Shown piece after piece: positions 27,979 through 36,799 of a stretch of 64,000 bases of DNA. A program made the position numbers and the translations under genes. This DNA comes from Pseudomonas lalucatii (GTDB lineage Bacteria; Pseudomonadota; Gammaproteobacteria; Pseudomonadales; Pseudomonadaceae): positions 1,426,001-1,490,000 of the forward strand of contig NZ_JADPMV010000001.1 in NCBI RefSeq assembly GCF_018398425.1. Reading direction: 5' to 3'. Below the pieces are notes generated by a model, which saw nothing but the letters and a program-made list of their open reading frames with translations, searched no databases and was not told the DNA's origin. Positions within the stretch are counted from its first letter, which is position 1. Every line of letters starts with the position of its first letter.

Positions 27979-28602
27979 ATGCGACTCTATGAACTCATCA
28001 CCTTCACCCTGCAGGTACGTAGCCCAGCAGTCGCCCTGGCGCGCCTGGAGCGGACGCTCGCCGAAACGGTGCCCGGTTGCACCCTGGTGGGCTGCTGGTA
28101 CTCGGAAATCGGTCCCCTGAACCAAGTCGCCGTACTGCGGGGTTTCAGCGACGAGGCGGCACGCCAAGCCGAGCGCGAGCGCGTGCTCCTGGCCCAGGAC
28201 GCCTTCGCTATCGAAGAGTTCATGCTCGACATGAAGGTGGAGAACTACAGTCTCTTTCCCTTCCTCGAGCCCCTGACGTCGGGCAATCACGGCCCCTTCT
28301 ATGAACTGCGCGAGTACAACCTGATCCCTTCCGGCCTGACGCCCACCCTGGTGGGATGGAAGAAGGCCGTTGGCCCTCGGACCGGGGAGCGTTACTCCCA
28401 GGTCTACGCAGCCTTCTACGCCACGGACGGGCGTACGCCGCGCTACCTGCACATTTGGCCCTACGCCAGTTTGGAGCAACGCCTGGATGTGCGTACCCGG
28501 GCGGTGGTGGACGGTGTCTGGCCGCCGGAAAACTCCGGCCCGCAGTTGCGCGAGATGCACTCCACCATCTACCTGCCGGCGGCGTTCTCGCCGCTGCAGT
28601 AG
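27979..28602 (+). CDS. NIPSNAP-family protein
   Basis: 207-residue protein with two repeats of the NIPSNAP ferredoxin-like fold; MRLYELITFTLQ and FYELREYNLIPSGL are the paired starts. ATG 27979 has GAGG just upstream. Function is unknown in general; bacterial members often sit in catabolic operons. It follows the porin by 56 bp and precedes a bidirectional terminator. Confidence 0.78.
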   Translation: MRLYELITFTLQVRSPAVALARLERTLAETVPGCTLVGCWYSEIGPLNQVAVLRGFSDEAARQAERERVLLAQDAFAIEEFMLDMKVENYSLFPFLEPLTSGNHGPFYELREYNLIPSGLTPTLVGWKKAVGPRTGERYSQVYAAFYATDGRTPRYLHIWPYASLEQRLDVRTRAVVDGVWPPENSGPQLREMHSTIYLPAAFSPLQ

Positions 28603-28633
28603 GCCCTGGTGACCTTTTTCATGTTTGCCTTAA

Positions 28634-28662
28634 GCCCGTTGCACTCCTTGCGGGCCTTTTTT
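28634..28662 (+). terminator. Rho-independent terminator
   Basis: GCCCG / CGGGC stem followed by a T-run, between the NIPSNAP gene and the convergent end of catR. Confidence 0.75.
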
Positions 28663-28704
28663 ATTCGGCCGGAGGATGCATCGGCATCCACCGGCCCAGG
28701 CGGG

Positions 28705-29589
28705 TTAGTCCTGCTGGCCTTGCGACAGCACCTCGATCAGCGTCAGGCAATGGCTCAGCGCCGGGGAGGAGTCACCGGCGCGGCGGCTGATGATGATGGG
28801 TGAGGTGGCGTTGCTTTCGCGCAGCGAGGTGTAGCCGATGTCGGCGCGATGCAGTACCTGCACCGAGGCCGGTACCAGGGTGATGCCGATGCCGGCGGCC
28901 ACCAGGCCGATGGCGGTCTGCAGTTCGTTGGTCCACTGCGCCACACGGATCTGCAGGCCATGGCTGTCGAACAGCGCCAGCACATGGTCGGCGTAGCTCG
29001 GCCGCGGGTTGCCGGGGTAGAGCACGAAGGGTTCGCGGGCCAGTTCGGCGAGGCCGACCGGGCCGGCCAGCAGCGGGTGCCCGGTGGGCAGGACGGCCAC
29101 CAGTGGGTCGAGGGTCAGTACCTGCTGCTGGATCGCCGGATCGTCGATGTGGATGCGGCCGAAACCGATATCGATACGCCCGGCCTTGAGCGACTCGACC
29201 TGCTGCAGGGTGGTCATTTCCGACAGGCCCAGCTCCAGCCCGGCGTCGCTACGCAGGCGGCGGATCAGCTCCGGCAGCACGCCGTAGAGAGTGGAGGGAG
29301 CGAAGCCGATACCCAGCCAGGCTTTCTCGCCGGAGCCGATACGCCGGGTATTGGCACAAACCTTGGCCAGCTGTTCGAGCAGGGTGCTGGAGTGTTCATG
29401 GAAGAACCGTCCGGCCTCGGTCAGACGCAGTGGGCGGCCGCGCTCCAGCAGGGCCACACCCAGCTCTTCCTCCAGTTGCTGGATTTGCCGGCTCAGTGGC
29501 GGCTGGGCGATATGCAGGCGCTCGGCGGCGCGGGTGAAGTTAAGGGTTTCCGCGAGCGCCTGGAAATAGCGCAGGTGGCGAAGCTCCAT
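28705..29589 (-). CDS. catR: LysR-type activator CatR
   Basis: 294-residue LysR-type regulator. N-terminal helix-turn-helix (MELRHLRYFQALAETLNFTR, then AAERLHIAQPPLSRQIQQLE) and a ligand-binding domain. It is divergent from catB with a 125-bp gap containing a clear palindrome. In pseudomonads CatR activates catBCA in response to cis,cis-muconate; sequence and position both fit. Confidence 0.92.
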   Translation of the reverse strand: MELRHLRYFQALAETLNFTRAAERLHIAQPPLSRQIQQLEEELGVALLERGRPLRLTEAGRFFHEHSSTLLEQLAKVCANTRRIGSGEKAWLGIGFAPSTLYGVLPELIRRLRSDAGLELGLSEMTTLQQVESLKAGRIDIGFGRIHIDDPAIQQQVLTLDPLVAVLPTGHPLLAGPVGLAELAREPFVLYPGNPRPSYADHVLALFDSHGLQIRVAQWTNELQTAIGLVAAGIGITLVPASVQVLHRADIGYTSLRESNATSPIIISRRAGDSSPALSHCLTLIEVLSQGQQD

Positions 29590-29623
29590 GGGGCCTCCAG
29601 GGCATTGGGTTCTGTCGGGTTAA

Positions 29624-29642
29624 CGATACCCAGAGGGTATCG
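29624..29642. promoter_or_regulatory. CatR-type operator palindrome
   Basis: CGATACC-cagag-GGTATCG, a perfect 7-bp inverted repeat in the catR-catB intergenic region, 35 bp from the catR start and 72 bp before catB. It matches a LysR recognition site in position and symmetry. TAGACA at 29646 may be the -35 element of the catB promoter. Confidence 0.75.
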
Positions 29643-29714
29643 AGCTAGACAAACTCTATATTGGACGCCTGTGTTTGTGCTGGACAATATCCAGGGCCAG
29701 ATGAAGTAAACCTG

Positions 29715-30848
29715 ATGGGTATTGAAGTGAGCCAAGTCCTGATCGAAAGCATCGAGGCGATCATCGTCGATCTGCCGACCATTCGCCCGCACAAGCTGGC
29801 CATGCACACCATGCAGCACCAGACGCTGGTGGTGATCCGCCTGCGTTGCACCGACGGCATCGAAGGCCTGGGCGAGTCCACTACCATCGGCGGCCTGGCC
29901 TACGGCAACGAAAGCCCGGAGAGCATCAAGCAGAACATCGACAGCTACCTCGGCCCGCTGCTGGTCGGCCAGGACGCCACCAATATCAATGCCTGCATGC
30001 AGCGCCTGGACAAGGCGGCCAAGGGCAACACTTTCGCCAAGTCGGGCATCGAGAGCGCGCTGCTCGACGCCCAGGGCAAGCGCCTGGGCCTGGCGGTTAG
30101 CGAGCTGCTCGGCGGCCGCGTGCGCGACGGCCTGGAAGTGGCCTGGACCTTGGCCAGCGGTGATACCGCCAAGGACATAGCCGAAGCCGAGCAGATGCTC
30201 GATCTGCGCCGCCACCGCATCTTCAAGCTGAAAATTGGTGCCAATGAGGTCAGCCGCGATCTGCAGCATGTGATCGCTATCAAGCGGGCGCTGGGTGAGC
30301 GTGCCAGCGTGCGCGTCGACGTCAACCAGGGCTGGGACGAATCCCAGGCCATCCGCGCCTGCCAGGTGTTGGGCGACAACGGCATCGACCTGATCGAGCA
30401 GCCGATCTCGCGTATCAATCGCGCCGGGCAAGTGCGCCTGAACCAGCGCAGCCCGGCGCCGATCATGGCCGACGAATCCATCGAGAGCGTGGAAGACGCC
30501 TTTAGCCTGGCGGCCGACGGCGCCGCCTCGGTGTTCGCCCTGAAGATCGCCAAGAACGGCGGCCCGCGCGCCGTGCTGCGCACCGCGCAGATCGCCGAGG
30601 CGGCCGGCATTGCCCTGTACGGCGGGACCATGCTCGAAGGCGCCATCGGCACCCTGGCCTCGGCTCACGCCTTCGTCACCCTGCACCAGCTGACCTGGGG
30701 CACCGAGCTGTTCGGCCCGCTGCTGCTGACCGAGGAGATCGTCAGCGAGGCGCCGGTCTATCGCGACTTCCAGTTGCACGTACCGCGCACCCCAGGCCTC
30801 GGCCTGAGCCTGGACGAAGAGCGCCTGGCGTTCTTCCGTCGTAAGTAA
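29715..30848 (+). CDS. catB: Muconate cycloisomerase CatB
   Basis: 377-residue enolase-superfamily enzyme converting cis,cis-muconate to muconolactone. The metal- and base-carrying motifs are visible: KLKIGA with its catalytic lysine (~residue 170), VRVDVNQGWDE (~200), IEQP and MADES (~250), and GGTMLEGAIGTLASAH near the C-terminus. ATG 29715 is chosen; GTG 29727 would give the shorter N-terminus seen in some homologues. Confidence 0.93.
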   Translation: MGIEVSQVLIESIEAIIVDLPTIRPHKLAMHTMQHQTLVVIRLRCTDGIEGLGESTTIGGLAYGNESPESIKQNIDSYLGPLLVGQDATNINACMQRLDKAAKGNTFAKSGIESALLDAQGKRLGLAVSELLGGRVRDGLEVAWTLASGDTAKDIAEAEQMLDLRRHRIFKLKIGANEVSRDLQHVIAIKRALGERASVRVDVNQGWDESQAIRACQVLGDNGIDLIEQPISRINRAGQVRLNQRSPAPIMADESIESVEDAFSLAADGAASVFALKIAKNGGPRAVLRTAQIAEAAGIALYGGTMLEGAIGTLASAHAFVTLHQLTWGTELFGPLLLTEEIVSEAPVYRDFQLHVPRTPGLGLSLDEERLAFFRRK

Positions 30849-30863
30849 GAGGAGAACGACCCC

Positions 30864-31154
30864 ATGCTGTTCCACGTGAAGATGACCGTGAAGCTGCCGG
30901 CCGATATGGACCCGGCGCGTGCCGCTCAGATCAAGGCCGAGGAGAAGGAACTGGCCCAGCGCCTGATGCGCGAGGGTAAGTGGCGCCACCTGTGGCGCAT
31001 CGCCGGGCACTACGCCAACTACAGCCTGTTCGATGTGGAAAGCGTCGAGGCGCTGCACGACACCCTGATGCAACTACCGCTGTTCCCCTACATGGACATT
31101 GAGGTCACGCCGCTGTGTCGGCATCCCTCGTCGATCCATGCCGACGACCGCTGA
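30864..31154 (+). CDS. catC: Muconolactone delta-isomerase CatC
   Basis: 96-residue enzyme, the normal family length, beginning MLFHVKMTVKLP and containing EEKELAQRLMREGKWRHLWR. It isomerises muconolactone to beta-ketoadipate enol-lactone. It lies 15 bp after catB with GAGGAG upstream and 29 bp before catA. Confidence 0.95.
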   Translation: MLFHVKMTVKLPADMDPARAAQIKAEEKELAQRLMREGKWRHLWRIAGHYANYSLFDVESVEALHDTLMQLPLFPYMDIEVTPLCRHPSSIHADDR

Positions 31155-31183
31155 TCCCCAGAACAACAACGAGGTACGCCACC

Positions 31184-32116
31184 ATGACCGTGAAAATCTC
31201 CCACACCCAAGACGTGCAGAACCTGTTTCGCGAGGCCTGCGGCCTCAACAACGAGCAGGGCAGCCCGCGCCTCAAGCAGCTGATGCTGCGCATCGTCGGC
31301 GACGCGGCGAAGATCATCGAAGACCTGCAAGTGACCGACGACGAATTCTGGACTGCCGTCGACTACCTCAACCGCCTGGGCGCGCGCAGCGAGTTCGGTT
31401 TGCTGGTGCCGGGCCTGGGCCTGGAACACTTCCTCGACCTGCTGCAGGACGCCAAGGACGCCCAGGCCGGCCTCTCCGGCGGCACCCCGCGCACCATCGA
31501 GGGTCCGCTGTACGTGGCCGGTGCGCCGCTGGCCGAGGGCCAGGTGCGGATGGACGACGGCTCGGAAGACGGCGTGGCCACGGTGATGTTCCTCGAAGGC
31601 GTGGTGCGCGACACCCAGGGCAAACCGCTAGCCGGTGCGGTGGTCGATCTGTGGCACGCCAACACCAAGGGCAACTACTCCTACTTCGACCAGAGCCAGA
31701 GCGACTACAACCTGCGCCGGCGCATCGTCACCGACAGCGAGGGCCGCTACCGCGCGCGCAGCATCGTGCCCAGCGGCTACGGCTGCGACCCGCAGGGGCC
31801 GACCCAGGAATGCCTCGACCTGCTCGGTCGCCACGGCCAGCGTCCGGCGCATATCCACTTCTTCGTCTCGGCGCCGGGCCATCGCCACCTGACCACCCAG
31901 ATCAACCTGGCCGGCGACCAGTACCTGTGGGACGACTTCGCCTACGCCACCCGCGAGGGCCTGGTCGGCGATATTCGCTTCGTCGAGGACGCCGAGGCGG
32001 CCGGGGCTCGAGGCGTAACGGGGCGCTTTGCCGAGATTAACTTCGACTTCCAGCTGCAGAAGGCCGCAGCACCGGAAGCCGAGCAGCGCAGCGCGCGTCC
32101 GCGCGTGCGGCAGTAA
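31184..32116 (+). CDS. catA: Catechol 1,2-dioxygenase CatA
   Basis: 310-residue intradiol dioxygenase. An N-terminal helical dimerisation domain is followed by the catalytic domain with iron ligands in the tyrosine/histidine motifs NYSYFDQSQSDYNLRRR and RPAHIHFFVSAPGHRHLTTQ. ATG 31184 has GAGG upstream. It cleaves catechol, the end product of the iac pathway, to cis,cis-muconate, linking the two clusters. No catD (enol-lactone hydrolase) is present, so later steps must be encoded elsewhere. Confidence 0.95.
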   Translation: MTVKISHTQDVQNLFREACGLNNEQGSPRLKQLMLRIVGDAAKIIEDLQVTDDEFWTAVDYLNRLGARSEFGLLVPGLGLEHFLDLLQDAKDAQAGLSGGTPRTIEGPLYVAGAPLAEGQVRMDDGSEDGVATVMFLEGVVRDTQGKPLAGAVVDLWHANTKGNYSYFDQSQSDYNLRRRIVTDSEGRYRARSIVPSGYGCDPQGPTQECLDLLGRHGQRPAHIHFFVSAPGHRHLTTQINLAGDQYLWDDFAYATREGLVGDIRFVEDAEAAGARGVTGRFAEINFDFQLQKAAAPEAEQRSARPRVRQ

Positions 32117-32157
32117 ACCCGCTACCGTCAGGGGCGGCGTGCCGCCCTGACTTCGAG

Positions 32158-32179
32158 CCGGCCCTGGGCCGGTTTTTTT
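32158..32179 (+). terminator. Rho-independent terminator after catA
   Basis: CCGGCC-ctg-GGCCGG followed by seven T, 41 bp after the catA stop. Confidence 0.88.
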
Positions 32180-32295
32180 GTGCCTGTGCATCTGGGCGGC
32201 GCTGACGAAATCGACGGATAGTACTCGCTGACTATGGGGATTGAGAGGCGTTGATGAATGCCGCCTAATGTTTCGCCTGCTAACAGGACACTGCG

Positions 32296-33166
32296 ATGAC
32301 GAATCTCAGCGAATCCGCCGCTCTGGCGGCCTATTACGACCAGCAGTACAACGCTCGTGCCAGCGTCGACGACGTCGACCAGTACCCGCGTCTTTACCGC
32401 GCCCTGAGCGACCAGGCGCATGCCGGCCTGCTCTGTTTCAAGGATGTGGCCTACGGCCCGGGCGGCGTCGAGCGACTGGATATCTTTCCGGCCAGCCGCT
32501 CGGGCGCGCCGGTACTGCTATTCATCCACGGTGGTTATTGGCGGGCCCTGTCCAAGGCAGACTCGCCTTTATGGCGTCGGAGCTGACGGCGGCGGGGGGC
32601 TGTGTGGTGGTGCTCGACTACGATCTGGCCCCTGCGGTGACCCTCGATCATATCGTTGACCAGTGTCGTCGTGCCTTGGCCTGGCAGCACGGCAATATTG
32701 CCGACTTCGGCGGCGATCCCCAGCGTCTGTTCGCCAGCGGCAGTTCAGCGCGGGGGGGCACCTGGTGGGCATACTGCTGGCCGGCGGCTGGCAAGCCGAT
32801 TACGGCGTGCCGGACGACGTGCTGCGTGGTTCTCTGTCGATCAGTGATCTGTTCGATCTGCACCCATTGCTGTCAACCCACATCAACGGCTGGATGAGCC
32901 TGGATGCTGACGCTGCCCAGCGCAACAGCCCCCTGTTCAACCTGCCACAGAGTGCCGGTGAACTGGTGGTCAGCCACGGTGCGCTGGAAACCGCCGAGTT
33001 TGCCCGCCAGAGCCAGGCATATCTGACGGCCTGGCGCGAATGCGGCTTGCCTGGCCGCTTCGTCGAGACGCCGCAGAAGAACCATTTCGACGTGGTGCTA
33101 GAGCCGGGGCAGCCGGGGGCGCCGCTGCACGATGCTGTACTGCAACTTATGGATATCGGTGAATAG
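32296..33166 (+). pseudogene. Arylformamidase-like alpha/beta hydrolase, frameshifted
   Basis: An alpha/beta hydrolase with the oxyanion motif FIHGGYWRAL typical of kynurenine formamidases, and the nucleophile region FASGSSA. Reading needs two frame changes: one near 32570, where one T appears missing in SKADSP(F), and one at a run of seven G (32752-32758) just after the nucleophile serine. Downstream sequence (HLVGILLAGGWQ to MDIGE) is in a third frame. Either a recent pseudogene or sequencing errors; the G-run makes the second possible. The proximity to an indole pathway is suggestive for an aryl-formamide substrate. Confidence 0.78.
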
Positions 33167-33190
33167 GCAAAGCGGCGTTGTGCCGGGGCG

Positions 33191-34054
33191 CTAGTTGACT
33201 AGTAACTGCTGCAGTTGCCCGGCGATGCGCTGCTTCTTGTCCAGGCGTTGCATGATGCGCTGGACGATGGCGTAGCGTGCGGTGGCAACGGCCTTCATCT
33301 CGGCCAGTGCCTGCAGAGCGACGTCGGACTGCTCCCGCCCGACGCGGGCGGACTGGTCCACCTGTTGCAGGCTGCTGCTGGCGTTGCCCGATGCCTGCTG
33401 CAGACCGCCGACGATCTGGCGGATCTGTTTGCTGGCCTCGTTGGCGCGATGTGCCTAGTGATGCACCTCGTCGGCGACTACGGCGAAGCCGCGGCCTTGC
33501 TCCCCTGCGCGTGCTGCCTCAATAGCCGCTTTGAGGGCCAGCAGGTTGGTCTGCTTGGCGATTTCCTGAATGCTGCCGACTATGGCGCCGATTCGTTGTG
33601 ACTGCTCGCCGAGGTCGTTGAATACCTCGGTGATGTGGTCCATGCAATTGGCCAATGCGTCGATGGAGTCGCGCGAATTCTGGATATTGAGGGTGCTCAG
33701 TTGCAGGTTCTCTCCCGCCTGACGGGCCTGGGTGTTGGCCTGCTGCATATCGGTTTCGCTCGCGGCGATGGCCTCGCTGAGCTGGCTCAGGAAGTCCAGC
33801 AGCTCGTCCAGCGGCAGGGGCGTTGCGGTCACGGGCGCTGGGAGCGGCGCGGGGGCGGGGGCGACGACAGGTGGGGCAGGAACGGCCACCTCGATTTCGA
33901 TTAGCCGGGCGGGCTTTGTGTGATAGAGCCACCCGGCGATGCCGTTGCAGGCCAAGGCCAGGGCGAGCAGCCAGGGACTGGCCAGTTGCAGGGCGGCGAC
34001 GCCGAGCAGGCCGCCGAGGCAGAGGAGCGATGCGGCGAAGGTCGTGCGGGACAT
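33191..34054 (-). pseudogene. Methyl-accepting chemotaxis protein with internal stop
   Basis: Chemoreceptor with two N-terminal membrane segments ([20 protein letters not shown]...), a proline/alanine linker and the conserved tip [20 protein letters not shown]. Just after FAVVADEV the frame meets TAG at 33455, then continues in frame with AHRANEASKQIRQIVGGLQ to the natural end at 33191. One nonsense codon removes about the last 90 residues. Short sensor region; ligand unknown. Confidence 0.82.
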
Positions 34055-34163
34055 GGGTAGGTTGTCCTGGGGGGGCGAGAGAGGCGCCAGCAGCGGCAGA
34101 AACTGGCGTGCCGGAAGGCAAGCCGGTTTCTGCAGGGCGTCATGTGCGTTGGACTCGGGCCGC

Positions 34164-34608
34164 TCAGAACAGCGCGAGGCTGTAGTTTAGGATCAGGCGC
34201 TCTCGTTGACGTCGGAGCGATAGTTGGAGCGAACGGTAGAGTTGCGCACCAGGATGCCGAGGTTTTTTAGCGCATCACTCTGGATGGCGTAGCCGATATC
34301 GGTATCGCGCTCCCATTCACGGCCTTCGCCGCGGCTAGCGAGGTCGACGTCGTCACCCTTGACGTAGCGCACCATGGCCGTCAGGCCAGGTACGCTCAGG
34401 GCGGCGTAGTTGTAGTCGTAACGCACCTGCCAGGAGCGTTCGCCGACGGAGTCGAACGAATAGGTCAGTACTTCATTGCTCAGCGGGCTGACGTTGGCGA
34501 ATACCCAGGCAAAACCATGGTCGCTGTACATCGCCTGGTAATCGGTGGAGAAAGTGTGGCCACCGTATTTGGCCGACAGCATCGAATGGAATGCCTGGTT
34601 GTCCAGCT
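34164..34608 (-). pseudogene. OprD-family porin, 3' fragment
   Basis: Only about the last third of an OprD porin remains (GKLDNQAFHSMLSAKYGGHTF to the C-terminus). The 5' part is replaced by unrelated sequence at about 34608. A one-base loss near 34200 puts the terminal [11 protein letters not shown] into another frame. Not functional. Confidence 0.8.
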
Positions 34609-34611
34609 TGC

Positions 34612-34977
34612 CTATTCAGTTGCTTGAACGATAACCCACGACTGTTCATCCTGGCGCCGTGCGCAGCGATAGCAGGTATAACGTTTCTGGAAGCTTTCTC
34701 CACGGTCAAGGTCCCGTTTGACCTGTGCTAGCGTGGCGGGCTGATTGATGACCAGCTCGTTGCGCCCGGCCTTCGTGCCGTCGAAATCGGGCGGTAGTAA
34801 ACGGCGTGATGAGTCGCTTTTTGCCACAAGTCTTGATGGCTGCTGGCCTCTGAATAGCGATACAGGGCATGATGTATGGCTACCTTTCGTCGGCTGATGA
34901 ATGGTTGTCGTGGTGTTTGGTGCAGAAAATACAGCCATGGAAAAAGCGGGTATAGAAGCGGGTATCGATTGGAGCAA
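34612..34977 (-). CDS. Possible small ORF, unrecognised
   Basis: Open frame of 121 codons upstream of the porin fragment. The second half (VINQPATLAQVKRDLDRG, then KRYTCYRCARRQDEQSW) has the look of coding sequence, including a CxxC pair, while the first half looks random. It may be the tail of a larger gene truncated at a rearrangement. No function is suggested. Confidence 0.3.
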   Translation of the reverse strand: MLQSIPASIPAFSMAVFSAPNTTTTIHQPTKGSHTSCPVSLFRGQQPSRLVAKSDSSRRLLPPDFDGTKAGRNELVINQPATLAQVKRDLDRGESFQKRYTCYRCARRQDEQSWVIVQATE

Positions 34978-35010
34978 TCGTCTAATTTATATCATAAAAA
35001 TCAATAGCTT

Positions 35011-35780
35011 ATGAGTAAAATAAAGATCATTCACGTAAAGCAGCAGCTTGAGAGTCAGTCCTCTTTCAAGGTGGTTGCCTTGGAATGGATCGCGACCAAG
35101 AGCAACGTCAGCGAGAGCTATCGCAACCAACTGACCAGGGCGTTCACTAAGAACCTGTTCCCCTATGTCGGCCGCCTGCCGGTTCGAGAAGTCACAGCAG
35201 CTCAGCTATTGGAGTGTTTGCGGCGAATGGAGAGCAGAGGTGCTACGTTCTATGCGATTGCTCTGTGCAACTGGCTCTCCCAGATGTTCCGTTTCGCTGT
35301 GCGGACGCTACGCGCCGATGCGGATCCCGCAGCCGCGCTGTATGGCGCATTCGTGCGCAAGCCGATTCAGCATAGCCAACCTATGTCCATCGCCGATATC
35401 GCCAGATTTCGGGAGGGTCTGCAGTCCTACGGCGGTTTTCGCACGAACACTATCGCGCTTGAGCTGCTACAGCTGCTCTTTCTTCGCACAGTAGAGATTC
35501 GCCGGGGGCGGTGGGAGCATGTCGACCTTGATGCGGGGCTCTGGGATATCCCGGCCAAGCTAATGAAGAAGGGGCGGCGGCATCTGGTACCGCTACCGTC
35601 AAGGGCTGTTGAATTGCTGCGAGAGCTGAAGGGCATCACAGGAGGTGGTGATCTGATGTTCCCAGGGCTGAGGCCGAGGGAAACAAGACGAAGGCAGCAT
35701 ACAACCACGCTGAATATCTGCAGGAGAGACGAGAGCTGATGCAATGGTGGCAGGACTTCGTCCTGGCTGCTGGTAACTGA
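35011..35780 (+). pseudogene. P4-type tyrosine integrase, copy 1, internally deleted
   Basis: Integrase core: SAM-like domain (SSFKVVALEWIATKSNVSES) and the first part of the catalytic domain with the RxxE-like pair in LFLRTVEIRRGRWEHVDLD. At 35673, after LMFPGLR, 160 nt present in the second copy (58582-58914) are missing. This removes the H-x-x-R motif and shifts the frame, so the original C-terminus (ending AAGN at 35780) is out of frame. The usual N-terminal arm-binding domain is also not visible. Inactive alone. Confidence 0.85.
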
Positions 35781-35806
35781 AGTAGGGCGGCTCAGGCCGC
35801 CCTACT
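35781..35806. terminator. Bidirectional terminator-like hairpin between integrase and alpA
   Basis: AGTAGGGCGGC-tcag-GCCGCCCTACT, an 11-bp perfect stem between the convergent integrase and alpA genes; the alpA stop codon lies in the loop. The same structure recurs in copy 2 at about 58557-58582. Confidence 0.75.
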
Positions 35807-35986
35807 TTGCTTCATCTGCTCAATCCAGCCTTGTACTTCGATCTGTGACCAGCGGGAGTATCGGCCAAGCTTCACCGGTGCCGGAAATTCCTCTAGCTGG
35901 ATCATGTCATAGAGCTTGGAGCGGCCGCACCCTACTTGCTCTAGTACTTCCTCGATCTTGATGAGGCGGTCGAGTGGCTTGTTCAT
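35792..35986 (-). CDS. AlpA-family excisionase/regulator, copy 1
   Basis: 64-residue MerR-like helix-turn-helix protein (LIKIEEVLEQVGCGRSKLYD, then FPAPVKLGRYSRW), the AlpA type that controls integrase expression and excision of P4-like elements. The coding sequence is identical to the copy at 58376-58570, but the IS66 insertion begins 3 bp before its ATG (CAT at 35984-35986), removing the GAGGAGG ribosome-binding site seen in copy 2. It is therefore probably poorly expressed. Confidence 0.85.
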   Translation of the reverse strand: MNKPLDRLIKIEEVLEQVGCGRSKLYDMIQLEEFPAPVKLGRYSRWSQIEVQGWIEQMKQSRAA

Positions 35987-36088
35987 ACGTAAGCGTCCAG
36001 CCAAGTCACCTTCCGAACTCCCGCATTAAGGGCGATGGTGTCCGCGTATTTTTAAGCGGACGCGATAGCCCTTATCGCCGGGATTTCC

Positions 36089-36406
36089 ATGCGCCAACGA
36101 AGCTCTTACCCCAAGCCGTTCAAGGCCCAGGTTGTTCAGGAGTACCTGCAACCCGGTGCGAGCGTATCCAGCATTGCCATTCGCCACGGTATCAACGCCA
36201 ACGTCATTCGCAAGTGGCTACCGCTTTATCGAGATCAACTGCCAGCTGCGTTGCCGGCGTTCGTTCCAGCGAGGGTTACGCCCAAACGACCGGCTGAAGC
36301 AGCGGTGATTATCGAGCTACCGCTTGGCGAGCAATCGGTCACGGTGAAATGGCCAGCCTCCGATCCTGAAGGATGCGCCCGTTTTATCCGTGGGCTCGCC
36401 CAGTGA
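36089..36406 (+). CDS. tnpA: IS66 accessory protein TnpA
   Basis: 105 residues, identical to the copy 1 protein at 1436-1753. Small helix-turn-helix protein; first gene of the complete tnpABC operon and coupled to tnpB by a 4-base overlap. Confidence 0.93.
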   Translation: MRQRSSYPKPFKAQVVQEYLQPGASVSSIAIRHGINANVIRKWLPLYRDQLPAALPAFVPARVTPKRPAEAAVIIELPLGEQSVTVKWPASDPEGCARFIRGLAQ

Positions 36407-36738
36407 TCCGCATCGATACTATCTGGCTCGCCACCGAGCCGATGGACATGCGTGCCGGTACCGATACCGCGTTGGCGCGTGTGGTGTCCGTGTTCGGTGC
36501 GGCGAAGCCGCACTGCGCTTATCTCTTCGCCAATCGCCGCGCCAACCGCATGAAAGTCCTGGTGCATGACGGCGTGGGGATCTGGCTGGCCGCGCGGCGG
36601 TTAAACCAGGGCAAGTTTCACTGGCCAGGCATCCGCCACGGTTCGGAAGTCGAACTCGACGCCGAGCAACTTCAGGCGTTGGTTCTGGGTTTGCCCTGGC
36701 AGCGCGTAGGTGCAGCCGGCGCAATCACAGTGCTGTAG
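36403..36738 (+). CDS. tnpB: IS66 accessory protein TnpB
   Basis: 111 residues from GTG 36403, which overlaps the tnpA stop. IS66 Orf2 family by FANRRANRMKVLVHDGVG. Identical to 1104-1439. Confidence 0.93.
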   Translation: MIRIDTIWLATEPMDMRAGTDTALARVVSVFGAAKPHCAYLFANRRANRMKVLVHDGVGIWLAARRLNQGKFHWPGIRHGSEVELDAEQLQALVLGLPWQRVGAAGAITVL

Positions 36739-36799
36739 TACCGGCCATTAGCCCATCGGTGTATCTGCGCTGACCGCCTGCTCTGGCACAATCAGCGGC

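Noticed and set aside
35781..35806. Attachment site for the integrase
   Set aside because: It is a symmetrical hairpin between convergent genes, present in both modules; a terminator explains it better than an att core.
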